The translations under genes and the position numbers were made by a program. A stretch of 64,000 bases of DNA from an uncultured Acetatifactor sp. (GTDB lineage Bacteria; Bacillota; Clostridia; Lachnospirales; Lachnospiraceae): NCBI GenBank assembly GCA_947586055.1, contig CANPXL010000002.1, positions 102,932 through 166,931 on the forward strand. The letters are read 5' to 3'. Within the stretch, counting starts at the first letter, position 1, and each line of letters opens with the position of its first letter. The notes under the pieces were generated by a model. The model was not told the DNA's origin. It did not search any database and saw only the letters and a list, made by a program, of their open reading frames with translations. Positions 7,974-16,870 of the stretch are shown here, one piece after another.

Positions 7974-9932
7974 TCAGCTCTCCCGGATCACCTTCTTACA
8001 TAATTCCTTTAAATTTGGATACGCCTTGGCGGCATCCGCGACCTTCCTGAGGAACAGGCTATGATCCTGATCTTTTACCGCACCGGCCTGCATGATATAC
8101 CATGCGAACTGATAGCAGGGCGGCATTGCAGAAAACATCTTTCCCATAAATACATCCTCTTTGTAAAGAACAGCGGCGCATGACACCCAGTATTGGGATA
8201 ATTGGAACAAGTCCGACCAGACTTCTTCCGCCGAACCGAATCCCGATACCTTTTCCTTTTCCCGCAATCTCTTTTCCATCAAAAGCGCGCTGACAGAAAG
8301 ATAGCGCAGATCCGTTTTTTCCAATCCGCAGATCAGACACAGATATGCTTTCTCAAAGACCTTTAGATCGACCACATTACATAACCGTTGCACCATTTCC
8401 ATCCACCTGTACTGATTAAAGTCAGTCAGATAGGCATTGAGATTAATCTTTAACCTTTGCAGGCTGCTCCAATACGCTTCATCCTCCAAAAAGAAAGGAT
8501 AACCTTCCTGCTTCATTTTTTCCAGGGCAGACACTGCCGTTGTCCTATCTCCCTCCTTTGCGGCGTAAATCAGGTGATAAGAACAAAGCTTTGCGTCTTC
8601 CGGCGAAACCCGGGATAAGTATTTCAACAGAATTTCTTTTCCCTGCTCTTCCAGCTTATCTATGGCCGAATAGAGAGCAGGCCTTTTGTCTTTTTTTCCA
8701 TAGATGACGTTTAAAATCAGAGAATACGCCTGATGATACGGCACATGCGTGGTAAGGCTTACTATATCTGAGGCTGTATGATCCTGCAGCGAAAGATCCC
8801 CGTCCTGCCAGTTGACATCATTACACGCGTTTTCCGCTTTTTCCCACTCTTTCAGGATCACATAGATATGGATCCGCAGCAGCTTCAGCCGCGAAGCTTC
8901 CGTATCATCCACATATCTTGCACACTCCGAAAAGGCGTCCAGCGAATAATGGTCAGGATACCGGTCCCACTCCTTCTTTTCGACATAAAACCGGTCGATG
9001 TACTCTAACGTCTCTCTATATTTTTTGAACTGATAACACAATTCCGTCATCAGATTGCAGACAAGGGCTTTAGCCAGAACCACATTGTCCCGCATTTTTA
9101 AATATTCCAGCATCTTCCTGCCGGCCTCATATCCATCGGCGTATCGTTTTTGTAAAAGATACATTCTCAACTCCAGTCCCATGGCATAGGTAGCGTACTG
9201 AGCCCGGACAATCGTTTTCCAGTTCTCTTCGTCCGTCCAAAGCTCCTTACACAGTTCAATGGCGGCAAAATACTCCTCTGCCACCGCGTATTCCTGAATC
9301 AGCTGCGCGGTGATCTGGGTATCTTCCGGAAAATTTCTGCGATCCTCTATCAGCAGACGGATGTTCCGCCACGCATGCCGGTCCCTCTCCTCTTTGGAAC
9401 CATGAGCATAGTTATAGTGATGGGCATAATCCTTCAGATAACAGACTGGACTGTTCAGAGGAAAGAACTGCTCATGTACCTTTCGGATAAAGCGCGTTCC
9501 CTCTTCACGCCTGACCAGCCGTACGACATGGGAATCTCTCCACTGGGTGCCGGATCTGTCCAGATAATTTCTTATGAGGTATGCGGCGCTGGAATAATTC
9601 TGATAATCGCCGGACAGAAAGAAATTTTCCAACTCCCCGGTGCTCTCGAACCACTCGTCATCGTCCAAATACATAAGCCACTGACCCTGCGCCTTTTCCA
9701 CCCCTGCGTTTCTGGCAGCGGAAAAGTCGTCGCACCACTGAAAAGGGACGATCTTATCCGTATACTGCCGCACAACGTCCATGCAGGCCTGATTTCCTGC
9801 GGTATCCACTACGATCAGTTCGCTGGGCACTGTCTCCAGAAGGTGTCTCAGAGACTTCATGCATTTTTCTATGGTATCTATGCGGTCGCTGACCAGCATG
9901 GTAATGGTAAGAATGATGTTTTGACTTGTCAT
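7974..9932 (-). CDS. GT2 glycosyltransferase with long helical C-terminal region (second of tandem pair)
   Basis: A 652-residue cytoplasmic protein. Residues 1-about 240 form a GT-A/GT2 catalytic domain with SELIVVDTAGN, the conserved CDDFSAARN, the metal-binding YLDDDEW and a KVHEQF motif. The remaining 400 residues are helical and TPR-like (AVAEEYFAAIELCKEL, ETLEYIDRFY). The architecture resembles SunS-like peptide glycosyltransferases, which attach sugar to a protein. It starts inside the stop of its upstream paralog (ATGA overlap). With flagellin just upstream on the same strand, flagellin O-glycosylation is the most likely role (inference). The catalytic part is closely similar to that of the paralog and the tail has diverged more. 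Confidence 0.87.
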   Translation of the reverse strand: MTSQNIILTITMLVSDRIDTIEKCMKSLRHLLETVPSELIVVDTAGNQACMDVVRQYTDKIVPFQWCDDFSAARNAGVEKAQGQWLMYLDDDEWFESTGELENFFLSGDYQNYSSAAYLIRNYLDRSGTQWRDSHVVRLVRREEGTRFIRKVHEQFFPLNSPVCYLKDYAHHYNYAHGSKEERDRHAWRNIRLLIEDRRNFPEDTQITAQLIQEYAVAEEYFAAIELCKELWTDEENWKTIVRAQYATYAMGLELRMYLLQKRYADGYEAGRKMLEYLKMRDNVVLAKALVCNLMTELCYQFKKYRETLEYIDRFYVEKKEWDRYPDHYSLDAFSECARYVDDTEASRLKLLRIHIYVILKEWEKAENACNDVNWQDGDLSLQDHTASDIVSLTTHVPYHQAYSLILNVIYGKKDKRPALYSAIDKLEEQGKEILLKYLSRVSPEDAKLCSYHLIYAAKEGDRTTAVSALEKMKQEGYPFFLEDEAYWSSLQRLKINLNAYLTDFNQYRWMEMVQRLCNVVDLKVFEKAYLCLICGLEKTDLRYLSVSALLMEKRLREKEKVSGFGSAEEVWSDLFQLSQYWVSCAAVLYKEDVFMGKMFSAMPPCYQFAWYIMQAGAVKDQDHSLFLRKVADAAKAYPNLKELCKKVIRES

Positions 9933-11893
9933 AATGATTTATATTCCTCTATAATTGTTTTACAGGGTTCCTTTAATTCCGGATAGGCCTTGGCAGCGTC
10001 GGCAACCTTCCGGAGAAAAAGCCCCAGATTCTCCTCTTTTACGGCGCCTGCCTGCATCATGTACCACCCGAACTGGTAACAGGGCGGAATGATGCCGATC
10101 AGCTCTCCCATAAACACCTCTTCCCGATAGAGAGAAGCGGCACAGGATACCCAATACTGAGAAAGCAGACTGAGCCGGTTCCATAGTTCGCTTAAGGGCA
10201 GAAGCCGCCATGCTTCTTCCTGATTCGTTTTGGCCAGAAGCCTTTTCTCCGTCATCAGCGCACCCAGATAGAGATAACGCAGATCCGTTTTTTCCATGCC
10301 GCGGATCAGGCATACATAAGCTTTCTCACAGGTTTCCATCGATACCAGAGCCCACAGCCGCTTCGCCGTTTCTATCCAGCTATAAATGCTCAGTTCCGGC
10401 ATATACTGATTCATATCCACATTTAACTTTTGAAGACTGTCCCAATACTCCTCATCCTCCAGAAACAAAGGCCAGCCCTGCTGCCGCATCTTTTCCAACG
10501 CCGGAATCGCAGCATCCGTATTTTCCTGTTTGCCCGCATAGATAATGTGGTAAGAACACAACCTGACATCCTCAGGAGGAATCTGATACAGGTACGGCAA
10601 AAGAAGTTCTCTCTTCTCCGGTTTGAGATTGTCAATGGCGGAATAGAGCAGGGCCCGCATCTCCTTTTCATGATACAGCGTTCTCAACGCCAAGACGCAG
10701 GCAGGGCAGCAGAATCCATTGATCAACAGGGTGATCACATCCCCCGGCGTTTCCATCAGATACATAATGGCTTCGTCCTGCCAATCCACAGCCTGCAGAG
10801 CGGCTTCTGCCTTCTCCCATTCCTTCTGGAGTACGCGAATATGAATCCTCAGCATGGATAACTGAAAGAACTCCTTGGAATTCATATATTTTGCGCACTC
10901 AGAAAAAGCATCCAACGTTTTTTTATCGGAGTATTGATCCCATTCCTTTCTGCAGACAAAGTATGTGTCAATATATTCCAACGTCTCCTCGTATTTTCCC
11001 AGACGCCAGCAAAATTCCGTCATAAAGTCACAGACGGCCCCCTTCGCAAGAACCGAAATACCTTTCTGCGACAGCATCTCCCTTCCCGTCGCATATCCAT
11101 CCGCATATCTTTTCTGCATCACATACAGTCTTTCCTCTGTGATCATGGCATAGGTAGCGTATCGCGCGTCGAAGGGCGTGTCCCAGCAGTCCTTCCTCTT
11201 CCAGATTTCCCTGCAGGACTGAATGGCGGAAAAATATTCGCCTGCGGAGAGGTATTCCTGAATTAACTGCGCTGTGGTATGGGTATCCTCCGGCATTTCC
11301 CTGTGCGTTTCCAACAGCAGCCGGATGTTCCTCCACAGGTGCCGGTTTTTCTCTTCCTGCGACTTATATACATAGCCGTAATGGTGGACATAATCCTGCA
11401 GATAACAGACGGGATTATTGATCGGCGTCAGATATTCATGAATCTTTCTGACAAAACGGGTATCTTTTTCCCGTTTTACAATGCGTATCACATCCGCATC
11501 GTTCCATCGACTGCCGGCAGAATCCTCATAGTTTCTCTGAATATATGCCGCGGCGTGATACCTGCGAAAATCGCCCGACAAAAAGAAATTTTCCAGCTCT
11601 GCGGTGCTTTCAAACCATTCATCGTCATCCAGATACATGAGCCACTGGCCCTGCGCCTTTTCCACCCCCGCGTTTCTGGCGGCGGAAAAATCGTCGCACC
11701 ATTTAAAAGCTACGATCTTATCCGTGTACTGCCGCACAATGTCCATACAAGCCTGATTTCCTGCGGTATCCACCACGATCAGTTCGCTGGGCACGGCTTC
11801 CAGCAGATGCGCTAATGATTTCAGACATTTTTCTATGGTATTCTTACGGTCACTGACCAGCATCGTGACGGTAAGCAGTATATTCTCCTTCAT
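9929..11893 (-). CDS. GT2 glycosyltransferase with long helical C-terminal region (first of tandem pair)
   Basis: A 654-residue paralog of the following gene with the same layout: GT2 catalytic domain in the first 240 residues (VDTAGN, CDDFSAARN, YLDDDEW, KIHEYL) and a 400-residue helical, TPR-like tail. GAGGA precedes the ATG by six bases. It is the first gene after the flagellin terminator on the same strand, so read-through or a weak promoter in the 120-base gap would tie it to flagellin expression. The two paralogs share long stretches of the same DNA over the catalytic region, which suggests a fairly recent duplication or gene conversion. Confidence 0.87.
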   Translation of the reverse strand: MKENILLTVTMLVSDRKNTIEKCLKSLAHLLEAVPSELIVVDTAGNQACMDIVRQYTDKIVAFKWCDDFSAARNAGVEKAQGQWLMYLDDDEWFESTAELENFFLSGDFRRYHAAAYIQRNYEDSAGSRWNDADVIRIVKREKDTRFVRKIHEYLTPINNPVCYLQDYVHHYGYVYKSQEEKNRHLWRNIRLLLETHREMPEDTHTTAQLIQEYLSAGEYFSAIQSCREIWKRKDCWDTPFDARYATYAMITEERLYVMQKRYADGYATGREMLSQKGISVLAKGAVCDFMTEFCWRLGKYEETLEYIDTYFVCRKEWDQYSDKKTLDAFSECAKYMNSKEFFQLSMLRIHIRVLQKEWEKAEAALQAVDWQDEAIMYLMETPGDVITLLINGFCCPACVLALRTLYHEKEMRALLYSAIDNLKPEKRELLLPYLYQIPPEDVRLCSYHIIYAGKQENTDAAIPALEKMRQQGWPLFLEDEEYWDSLQKLNVDMNQYMPELSIYSWIETAKRLWALVSMETCEKAYVCLIRGMEKTDLRYLYLGALMTEKRLLAKTNQEEAWRLLPLSELWNRLSLLSQYWVSCAASLYREEVFMGELIGIIPPCYQFGWYMMQAGAVKEENLGLFLRKVADAAKAYPELKEPCKTIIEEYKSL

Positions 11894-11941
11894 ATAAAAT
11901 CCTCATTTTCAGTTTGAGCCTTACCCAGCTCCGACTATCAT

Positions 11942-11970
11942 AAAAAGGGGCGGCTAAAGCCGTCCCTTTT
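11942..11970 (-). terminator. intrinsic terminator after flagellin
   Basis: On the minus strand GGGACGGC, loop TTTA, GCCGCCCC and then a T-run, 44 bases after the flagellin stop. One wobble or mismatch lies in an otherwise GC-rich stem. A T-rich stretch on the other side makes it weakly bidirectional. Confidence 0.8.
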
Positions 11971-12013
11971 CATTTTTGGTAGATGGAGTCTGAAACTCCT
12001 ACAGCGAACTCAA

Positions 12014-13501
12014 TTAGCCAAGTAAGGACAGAACACCCTGGTTAGCCTGATTAGCCTGAGCCAACATTGCCTGACCTGCCTGAGACAGGATGTTGTTGTT
12101 GGAGTACTTCACCATCTCAGTAGCCATATCGGTATCACGGATAGCGGACTCTGCGGATGTGGTATTCTCAACTACGTTGTCCAAGTTGCTGATGGTATGC
12201 TCAAGTCTGTTCTGAACTGCACCAAGTGCGGATCTCTGCGTGGAAACCTTCTGCAGAGCTTCCTTGATGGTCTCAATCGCATTAAGAGCATTGCTGTCGT
12301 CGCCGCCGTCCACTCTCAGACCGTTCACGCCCAGTCCCTTGGAGCTCATCGCTGCCAGGTTCAGGTTGATCTGGTTATTGGTGGTTGCATCAGCGCCTAC
12401 ATGCAGGGTCAGGGTTAGATCGCCGGTCAGCGTCTTTTCTGCTTCTACATCATCAGCATCCAGTGTCGTCAGGTTGCCGAGTGCGTCATACACAAGAGGC
12501 GCATCCGCTCTGGCCATCTTATCCCCGTCACTGTTCATGGAGAAGTACCTGCTCAAAGCGTTGGCGGAAATCTTGTTTCCATCCTTGTCATAGTAAGCCG
12601 CAGCCTCACCTGCTACCTTTGCAGCCGTTGCTCTTGCACCAGTGATCACTGCGCTGACAGACTGGCTGGGAATATCCGTCGTTGCCCCTGTAACAGTACC
12701 GCCCTGAACTGTAATGGTTGCAATCTTCTTGTTGTTGGCATCCAGAATATCAAAAGTGGAACTGGTATCGCCAGTCGTATTGGTTACCACCTTGTAATTC
12801 TGTGCGGCATCTCCGTTCAGCGTAATCGAATAAGAAGTAACTGCCTGTTTCGCGATGGCATCCCATCTGCTGTACTTGCTTGCGGTAACGCCCTGACCTA
12901 CGAGAGCCTTTGCCAATGCGTTCTGGTCAACAGAAGCAGCAGTTTCTTCAAAATCAACCGAGAACTGAAGGCCTGTGGTTGTGTCGGTAATATTGCTTTT
13001 ACCAGCTGCGCTCATTACGGTTGCTGCTGTGCCCTTGCCCTGAATCTCAGCATAAGAATACACATAAGTCTTGGAAATGCTGCTGTCGCCCTTTAACAGA
13101 TAAGCTTCGTTGAACTTGGTGGTCTCGGATACACGGTCGATCTCGGTGGTCAACTGATCGATCTCGTTCTGGATGTAGGTTCTGTCTGTCTCAGAGTTGG
13201 TGCCGTTTGCTGCCTTAACTGCCAGCTCGTTCATTCTCTGAAGCATATCCTGAACTTCGTTCAGTGCACCTTCTGCGGTCTGTACTGCGGAGATACCGTC
13301 CTGTGCGTTTGCGGAAGCCTGGGTCAGACCTCTGATCTGCTTACGCATTTTCTCACTGATGGACAGGCCTGCTGCATCGTCAGCCGCGCGGTTGATCTTG
13401 TAACCGGAAGACAGCTTCTCTGTGGACTTTGCCTGAGAACCGCTGGTCAGTCCCAGCATTCTGTTGGAGTTCATTGCTGTTAAGTTGTGTTGTACTACCA
13501 T
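12014..13501 (-). CDS. flagellin
   Basis: A 495-residue filament subunit exported by the flagellar type III apparatus. Residues 1-about 140 are the conserved N-terminal D0/D1 region ([32 protein letters not shown]) and about 375-495 the conserved C-terminal region ([16 protein letters not shown], ending GVLSLLG). The 230 residues between are the variable surface domain, rich in Ala, Thr and Asp. The D1 segment [16 protein letters not shown] corresponds to the TLR5-recognition region and keeps the first Arg and the Leu, with Asn replacing the second Arg. AAGGAGG lies seven bases before the ATG. The frame remains open upstream but that part is untranslated leader. No other flagellar gene is in the window. 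Confidence 0.97.
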   Translation of the reverse strand: MVVQHNLTAMNSNRMLGLTSGSQAKSTEKLSSGYKINRAADDAAGLSISEKMRKQIRGLTQASANAQDGISAVQTAEGALNEVQDMLQRMNELAVKAANGTNSETDRTYIQNEIDQLTTEIDRVSETTKFNEAYLLKGDSSISKTYVYSYAEIQGKGTAATVMSAAGKSNITDTTTGLQFSVDFEETAASVDQNALAKALVGQGVTASKYSRWDAIAKQAVTSYSITLNGDAAQNYKVVTNTTGDTSSTFDILDANNKKIATITVQGGTVTGATTDIPSQSVSAVITGARATAAKVAGEAAAYYDKDGNKISANALSRYFSMNSDGDKMARADAPLVYDALGNLTTLDADDVEAEKTLTGDLTLTLHVGADATTNNQINLNLAAMSSKGLGVNGLRVDGGDDSNALNAIETIKEALQKVSTQRSALGAVQNRLEHTISNLDNVVENTTSAESAIRDTDMATEMVKYSNNNILSQAGQAMLAQANQANQGVLSLLG

Positions 13502-13508
13502 AAGTTTA

Positions 13509-13546
13509 CCTCCTTGTTTTGACTGCGCAAATCCTTTTGCGTCAGT
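13509..13546 (-). promoter_or_regulatory. flagellin leader: AGGA-loop hairpin plus Shine-Dalgarno, candidate CsrA site pair
   Basis: In the leader RNA a ten-base-pair hairpin (ACTG, bulged A, CGCAAA, loop AGGA, TTTGCG, CAGT; 13522-13546) stands a few bases upstream of the Shine-Dalgarno AAGGAGG (13509-13515). CsrA is known to bind GGA in hairpin loops and a second GGA in the Shine-Dalgarno, as in the Bacillus subtilis hag leader. The geometry matches; regulation by CsrA is inference because csrA and fliW are not in the window. Confidence 0.5.
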
Positions 13547-13701
13547 AATACTGTTATTTAGTTGTAACCGGATGCGTCCGCCCTCCTGCCGGGCCCTGAC
13601 GTTTAAGCTTCCACATCCGATTATTACCGCTACGCGGTATAGAGCTTTTTGCAAGAACGATGTTTTTTGTTTCAACTGCTTCATCGTTGCTTACACTAGA
13701 T

Positions 13702-13728
13702 ATATCGACGAGGTTTTAAAATACTTTA
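13702..13728 (-). promoter_or_regulatory. sigma-28/sigma-D type flagellin promoter
   Basis: TAAA (13725-13728), a 15-base spacer and GTCGATAT (13702-13709) on the minus strand, one base from the sigma-D consensus TAAA-N15-GCCGATAT. It would start a transcript with a leader of about 195 bases before the flagellin ATG. Confidence 0.85.
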
Positions 13729-13844
13729 GAGATGTTTTCAAAAAATTTACGATATTGTTATTAGCTGATTTGTCAGGGAGGATTTCTTCACGGATTGCTC
13801 AGCAGGTTCAAGTGTATCACTCGCCATTGTATGCTGTATTTCCT

Positions 13845-14321
13845 TCACCCTTCCAGGCTCTGCAGAGTCGCACTGTGCCTGGAAACGACATCCTTCAGAA
13901 CAACAATGTCTGCGGCCATACCGTCGATCTGGTCCGTCCGCTCCAGATACCTTTTGGAAGTCTCCACATAACATCCTTCTATCGTGTCAAGCCGGGGAAT
14001 CACTTTGTTTTCCAGCTGCACGACCTTGACATACTGCATATCCTTCTGAAGGCCGCCTACCTGTTCTTCAAGACCGCCCACCCGATCTTCAAGGCCGCCC
14101 ACCTGCTCTTCAAGACCATCTATCTGTTCCTTAAGGCCGCCTACCTGTTCCTCAAGGCCGCCCACCCGATCTTCGAGGCCGCCCATCCGATCCTCAAGGC
14201 CGCCCATTCGGTTCTCAAGGCGGTCCATTCGGTCCTCAAGACCGCCCATCCGCCCCTCAAGGCCGCCCAGTTTTTTGTCCAGCAATTCTGACATTGCCGA
14301 AAGCATTTCCGTGTCTTTCAT
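13845..14321 (-). CDS. heptad-repeat coiled-coil protein
   Basis: A 158-residue protein of unknown function. Residues 19-95 are eleven near-perfect seven-residue repeats of the type GGLEDRM/GGLEEQV, with Leu and Met/Val/Ile at the a/d positions and charged residues outside, so a long parallel coiled coil is predicted. A non-repetitive helical tail follows (YLERTDQIDGMAADIVVLKD). No signal peptide or membrane span. The ATG at 14321 follows AGGAGG by six bases; the open frame continues 17 codons upstream but without a start site. It lies upstream of the flagellin promoter on the same strand. It could be a scaffold or an adaptor; a flagellar link is only positional. Confidence 0.8.
   Translation of the reverse strand: MKDTEMLSAMSELLDKKLGGLEGRMGGLEDRMDRLENRMGGLEDRMGGLEDRVGGLEEQVGGLKEQIDGLEEQVGGLEDRVGGLEEQVGGLQKDMQYVKVVQLENKVIPRLDTIEGCYVETSKRYLERTDQIDGMAADIVVLKDVVSRHSATLQSLEG
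14037..14267 (-). repeat. 21-base tandem repeat encoding heptads
   Basis: Eleven tandem 21-base units encode the coiled coil of the surrounding gene. Units are about 75-95 percent alike by eye, keeping the GGCCTTGA(A/G) core. The repeats are in frame, so gain or loss of units would change rod length without breaking the gene. Confidence 0.85.
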
Positions 14322-14558
14322 TTTTTTCCTCCTTCTTGTGGTGTCGGCGGAAGAATCTGCTTTCCGCCGCATAAAATAATGGTTTCATGAAATTCTGGCG
14401 AAAAGCCGGACGCCGAATCATCGGCGCATCGCACATAGAATTCAGAATCTGTTGTGCGGAAATTCATTTCATAACTATACCATAGCACACTCAAAGATAT
14501 TGTGCAAGTAAAAAAACAGATTTCCCAAATAAATTTTGGATCCGTTAAATTTTCTATC

Positions 14559-15425
14559 TCATCTCAGATAATACTTCCTGTATTCGCTGGGCGAACATCC
14601 CCTGTACTCCTTAAACACTCTGTTGAAGGTGGAAATACTCTTAAATCCCGCCTGATAGGAGATCTCCGTGACGGTTCTGTCCGAGTCCGCCAGAAGCTGC
14701 TGGGCTTTCTTGATCCGCTGCAGCGTCAGATACTCCACAAAACTGTAATTTGTAAACCGCTTAAAGATCCTGGAAAAGTAACAGGTGCTGAAACCGGCGC
14801 AGGCCGCGGCAGATTCCAGCGTAAGCTCACGCTCACAGTTTTCGGTGATATAGCTGCAGGCGGCGCTGATTTTTTCAAAGGTTCTGCCCGCGCCGACGCA
14901 ATAACGGTCAGGCCCTTCCAGCACAGTGCTTTTTATATGATTCCCGAAATCCATAAACATTTCATACAGACAGATCACCGTCTCCACTCCGGAGAAGGTC
15001 TTTCCGCTTTCCTGAACGGAAAACATCTGTCTGATATAAGTCTCCATGTTCCGGGCGAGTTCCGGCTCATCCTGCCGGGAAATCCGGTGAAAGGTCCGGA
15101 AAAGGTGAAAGAAAGGAGCGAAGTCGGGCAGTTCGTTAAAAAGGGCAACGGAAAACTGCAGCCCGATCAGCCTGCCGTCCGTGTTTTCAACGACTTCATG
15201 AACTTCGCCGGGCCAGATGAACAGAATGTCCCCGGGCTCCATCCGGTAGACATTCTGATTCGCATGCAGCACCGGCTGGTTTTCCGTATCCGGACCTTCC
15301 GGAAAAACGGCGATCTCCACGTGATTGTGCCAGTGAAGCGGAAAGGTTCGCGGGAAAACGTCTGAACCGATGACATTGACCGTCCCTTTGTAGTATAAAT
15401 TTTCGTAGGAATTCGTTTTCTTCAT
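14559..15425 (-). CDS. AraC-family transcriptional regulator
   Basis: A 288-residue regulator. Residues about 15-100 form a cupin sugar-sensing domain (FPLHWHNHVEIAVF, GDILFIWPGEVHEV), and the last 100 residues carry the paired AraC helix-turn-helices (LTLESAAACAGFSTCYFSRI and TEISYQAGFKSISTFNRVF). It diverges from the GH10 xylanase gene, so it most likely activates that gene in response to xylo-oligosaccharides (inference from position). AGGAT precedes the ATG by nine bases. Confidence 0.93.
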   Translation of the reverse strand: MKKTNSYENLYYKGTVNVIGSDVFPRTFPLHWHNHVEIAVFPEGPDTENQPVLHANQNVYRMEPGDILFIWPGEVHEVVENTDGRLIGLQFSVALFNELPDFAPFFHLFRTFHRISRQDEPELARNMETYIRQMFSVQESGKTFSGVETVICLYEMFMDFGNHIKSTVLEGPDRYCVGAGRTFEKISAACSYITENCERELTLESAAACAGFSTCYFSRIFKRFTNYSFVEYLTLQRIKKAQQLLADSDRTVTEISYQAGFKSISTFNRVFKEYRGCSPSEYRKYYLR

Positions 15426-15552
15426 TTTTTGTTATCCTGTGGGCAGATTCAGAATCGTGCCAAAACGCCTTTCTTCCTATCAGATTACCGAAATATCGCG
15501 GAAAAATCAAGTAGAATTTGACAAAAAATAAGAAATATCAGGCAATTTTTTG

Positions 15553-15582
15553 TTGGCCTTCAGGTAAAATAATGATTATAAT
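15553..15582 (+). promoter_or_regulatory. candidate GH10 promoter
   Basis: TTGGCC, 18-base spacer, TATAAT in the AT-rich region between the AraC and GH10 genes. The -35 is poor and the -10 perfect, which fits a promoter needing the AraC activator. Confidence 0.45.
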
Positions 15583-15646
15583 TTTTAAGAACTGCAAAAC
15601 AAAAATTTCACAGGGATGAAAATTCAGCACCGGAAAGGAAGGTTAC

Positions 15647-16870
15647 ATGAAAAGATACGACGATCTCTCCCACCGAAAGGCAAAATGCCGCCTGCGCGTC
15701 ACAGACCGGCAGGGAAATCCTGTGGCCGCCGCGAGACTGCGGCTGAGACAGACAAGGCATGAGTTTCTGTTCGGCTGCGGCGCATTCGACTTTATGGCCT
15801 ATGCGAATTCCGACAGTCCGGATGCCGGCCTGAAAGACCGGATCGACAAGTGGCTTGCGCTTTACAATTACGGCACACTTCCGTTTTACTGGGGAGGATT
15901 TGAGCCGGAAGAGGGCCGTCCTCACACGGAAAGCAGAAGGAAAGCCGCAGAGTTTCTCCGGGAGCGCAACGTGACCGTAAAGGGGCATCCCCTCTGCTGG
16001 CACACCGCCTGCGCCGACTGGCTGATGCAGTATGACACCCAGACCATTCTGAGAAAACAGCTTCAGCGCATCGAGCGGGAAGTGACGGGTTTCAAGGGAA
16101 CCGTAGACATCTGGGATGTGATCAATGAGGTCGTCATCATGCCTGTGTTTGACAAATACGACAACGCCGTTACCAGAGTCTGCAGGGATATCGGCCGGGT
16201 CGGAATCGTAAAGGAAACCTTTGCCGCCGCCAGAGCCGCAAATCCTGCCGCAAAGCTTCTGATCAACGATTTCAATACTTCCGCCTCTTATGAGATTTTG
16301 ATCGACGGCTGTCTGCAGGCGGGCGTTCCCATTGATGTCATCGGGATCCAGTCCCATCAGCATCAGGGGTATTGGGGTGCGGAAAAGCTGGAGCAGGTTC
16401 TGGAACGGTATGCGTATTTTGGTCTTCCCCTTCATTTTACCGAAAATACCCTTGTGTCGGGCAGCCTGATTCCGCCTGAAATCGAAGATCTGAATGATTT
16501 TCAGGTAAAAGAATGGCCCTCCACCCCCGAAGGGGAAGAGCGCCAGATGGAACAGACCGAGGAAATGTACCGGATCCTGTTCGCTCACCCCGAAGTGGAA
16601 GCCATCACAGGATGGGATTTTGCAGACGGGGCATGGCTGAACGCGCCAAGCGGCGTGATCCGCCGGGACAATTCCGTAAAGCCTGTCTATGAGCGTCTGA
16701 TGCACTTAATAAAAGAAGAATGGTGGACCGACCGTGAAATCTGCACCGACGAAAACGGCTTCGCCGACGCGGAGGGCTTTAAGGGCGACTATCTGCTGGA
16801 AATGCCGGGCAGAAGCGGAACATTAAAGCTGACCTCCGGCCTGCGGGAAGTTCAGGTCATTCTACAATAA
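15647..16870 (+). CDS. GH10 endo-1,4-beta-xylanase, cytoplasmic
   Basis: A 407-residue glycoside hydrolase family 10 enzyme that cuts beta-1,4-xylan chains with retention. The acid/base is E161 in WDVINE and the nucleophile is E266 in LHFTEN. The conserved GHPLCWH near 113 and IQSHQHQ near 235 line the active site. A short beta domain (residues about 10-45) precedes the barrel. There is no signal peptide, so it should act inside the cell on imported xylo-oligosaccharides. AAGGAAGG precedes the ATG. Its 3' end overlaps the convergent aldo/keto reductase gene by 14 bases. Confidence 0.93.
   Translation: MKRYDDLSHRKAKCRLRVTDRQGNPVAAARLRLRQTRHEFLFGCGAFDFMAYANSDSPDAGLKDRIDKWLALYNYGTLPFYWGGFEPEEGRPHTESRRKAAEFLRERNVTVKGHPLCWHTACADWLMQYDTQTILRKQLQRIEREVTGFKGTVDIWDVINEVVIMPVFDKYDNAVTRVCRDIGRVGIVKETFAAARAANPAAKLLINDFNTSASYEILIDGCLQAGVPIDVIGIQSHQHQGYWGAEKLEQVLERYAYFGLPLHFTENTLVSGSLIPPEIEDLNDFQVKEWPSTPEGEERQMEQTEEMYRILFAHPEVEAITGWDFADGAWLNAPSGVIRRDNSVKPVYERLMHLIKEEWWTDREICTDENGFADAEGFKGDYLLEMPGRSGTLKLTSGLREVQVILQ

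Noticed and set aside
13502..13684. The flagellin frame stays open 61 codons upstream to an ATG at 13684.
   Set aside because: All known flagellins start at the VQHNLTAMN region, the ATG at 13501 has AAGGAGG, and the upstream part lies in the leader behind the sigma-D promoter without a ribosome binding site.
14037..14267. Regular repeats that could suggest a CRISPR array.
   Set aside because: The 21-base units are contiguous without spacers, in frame, and encode a coiled coil.
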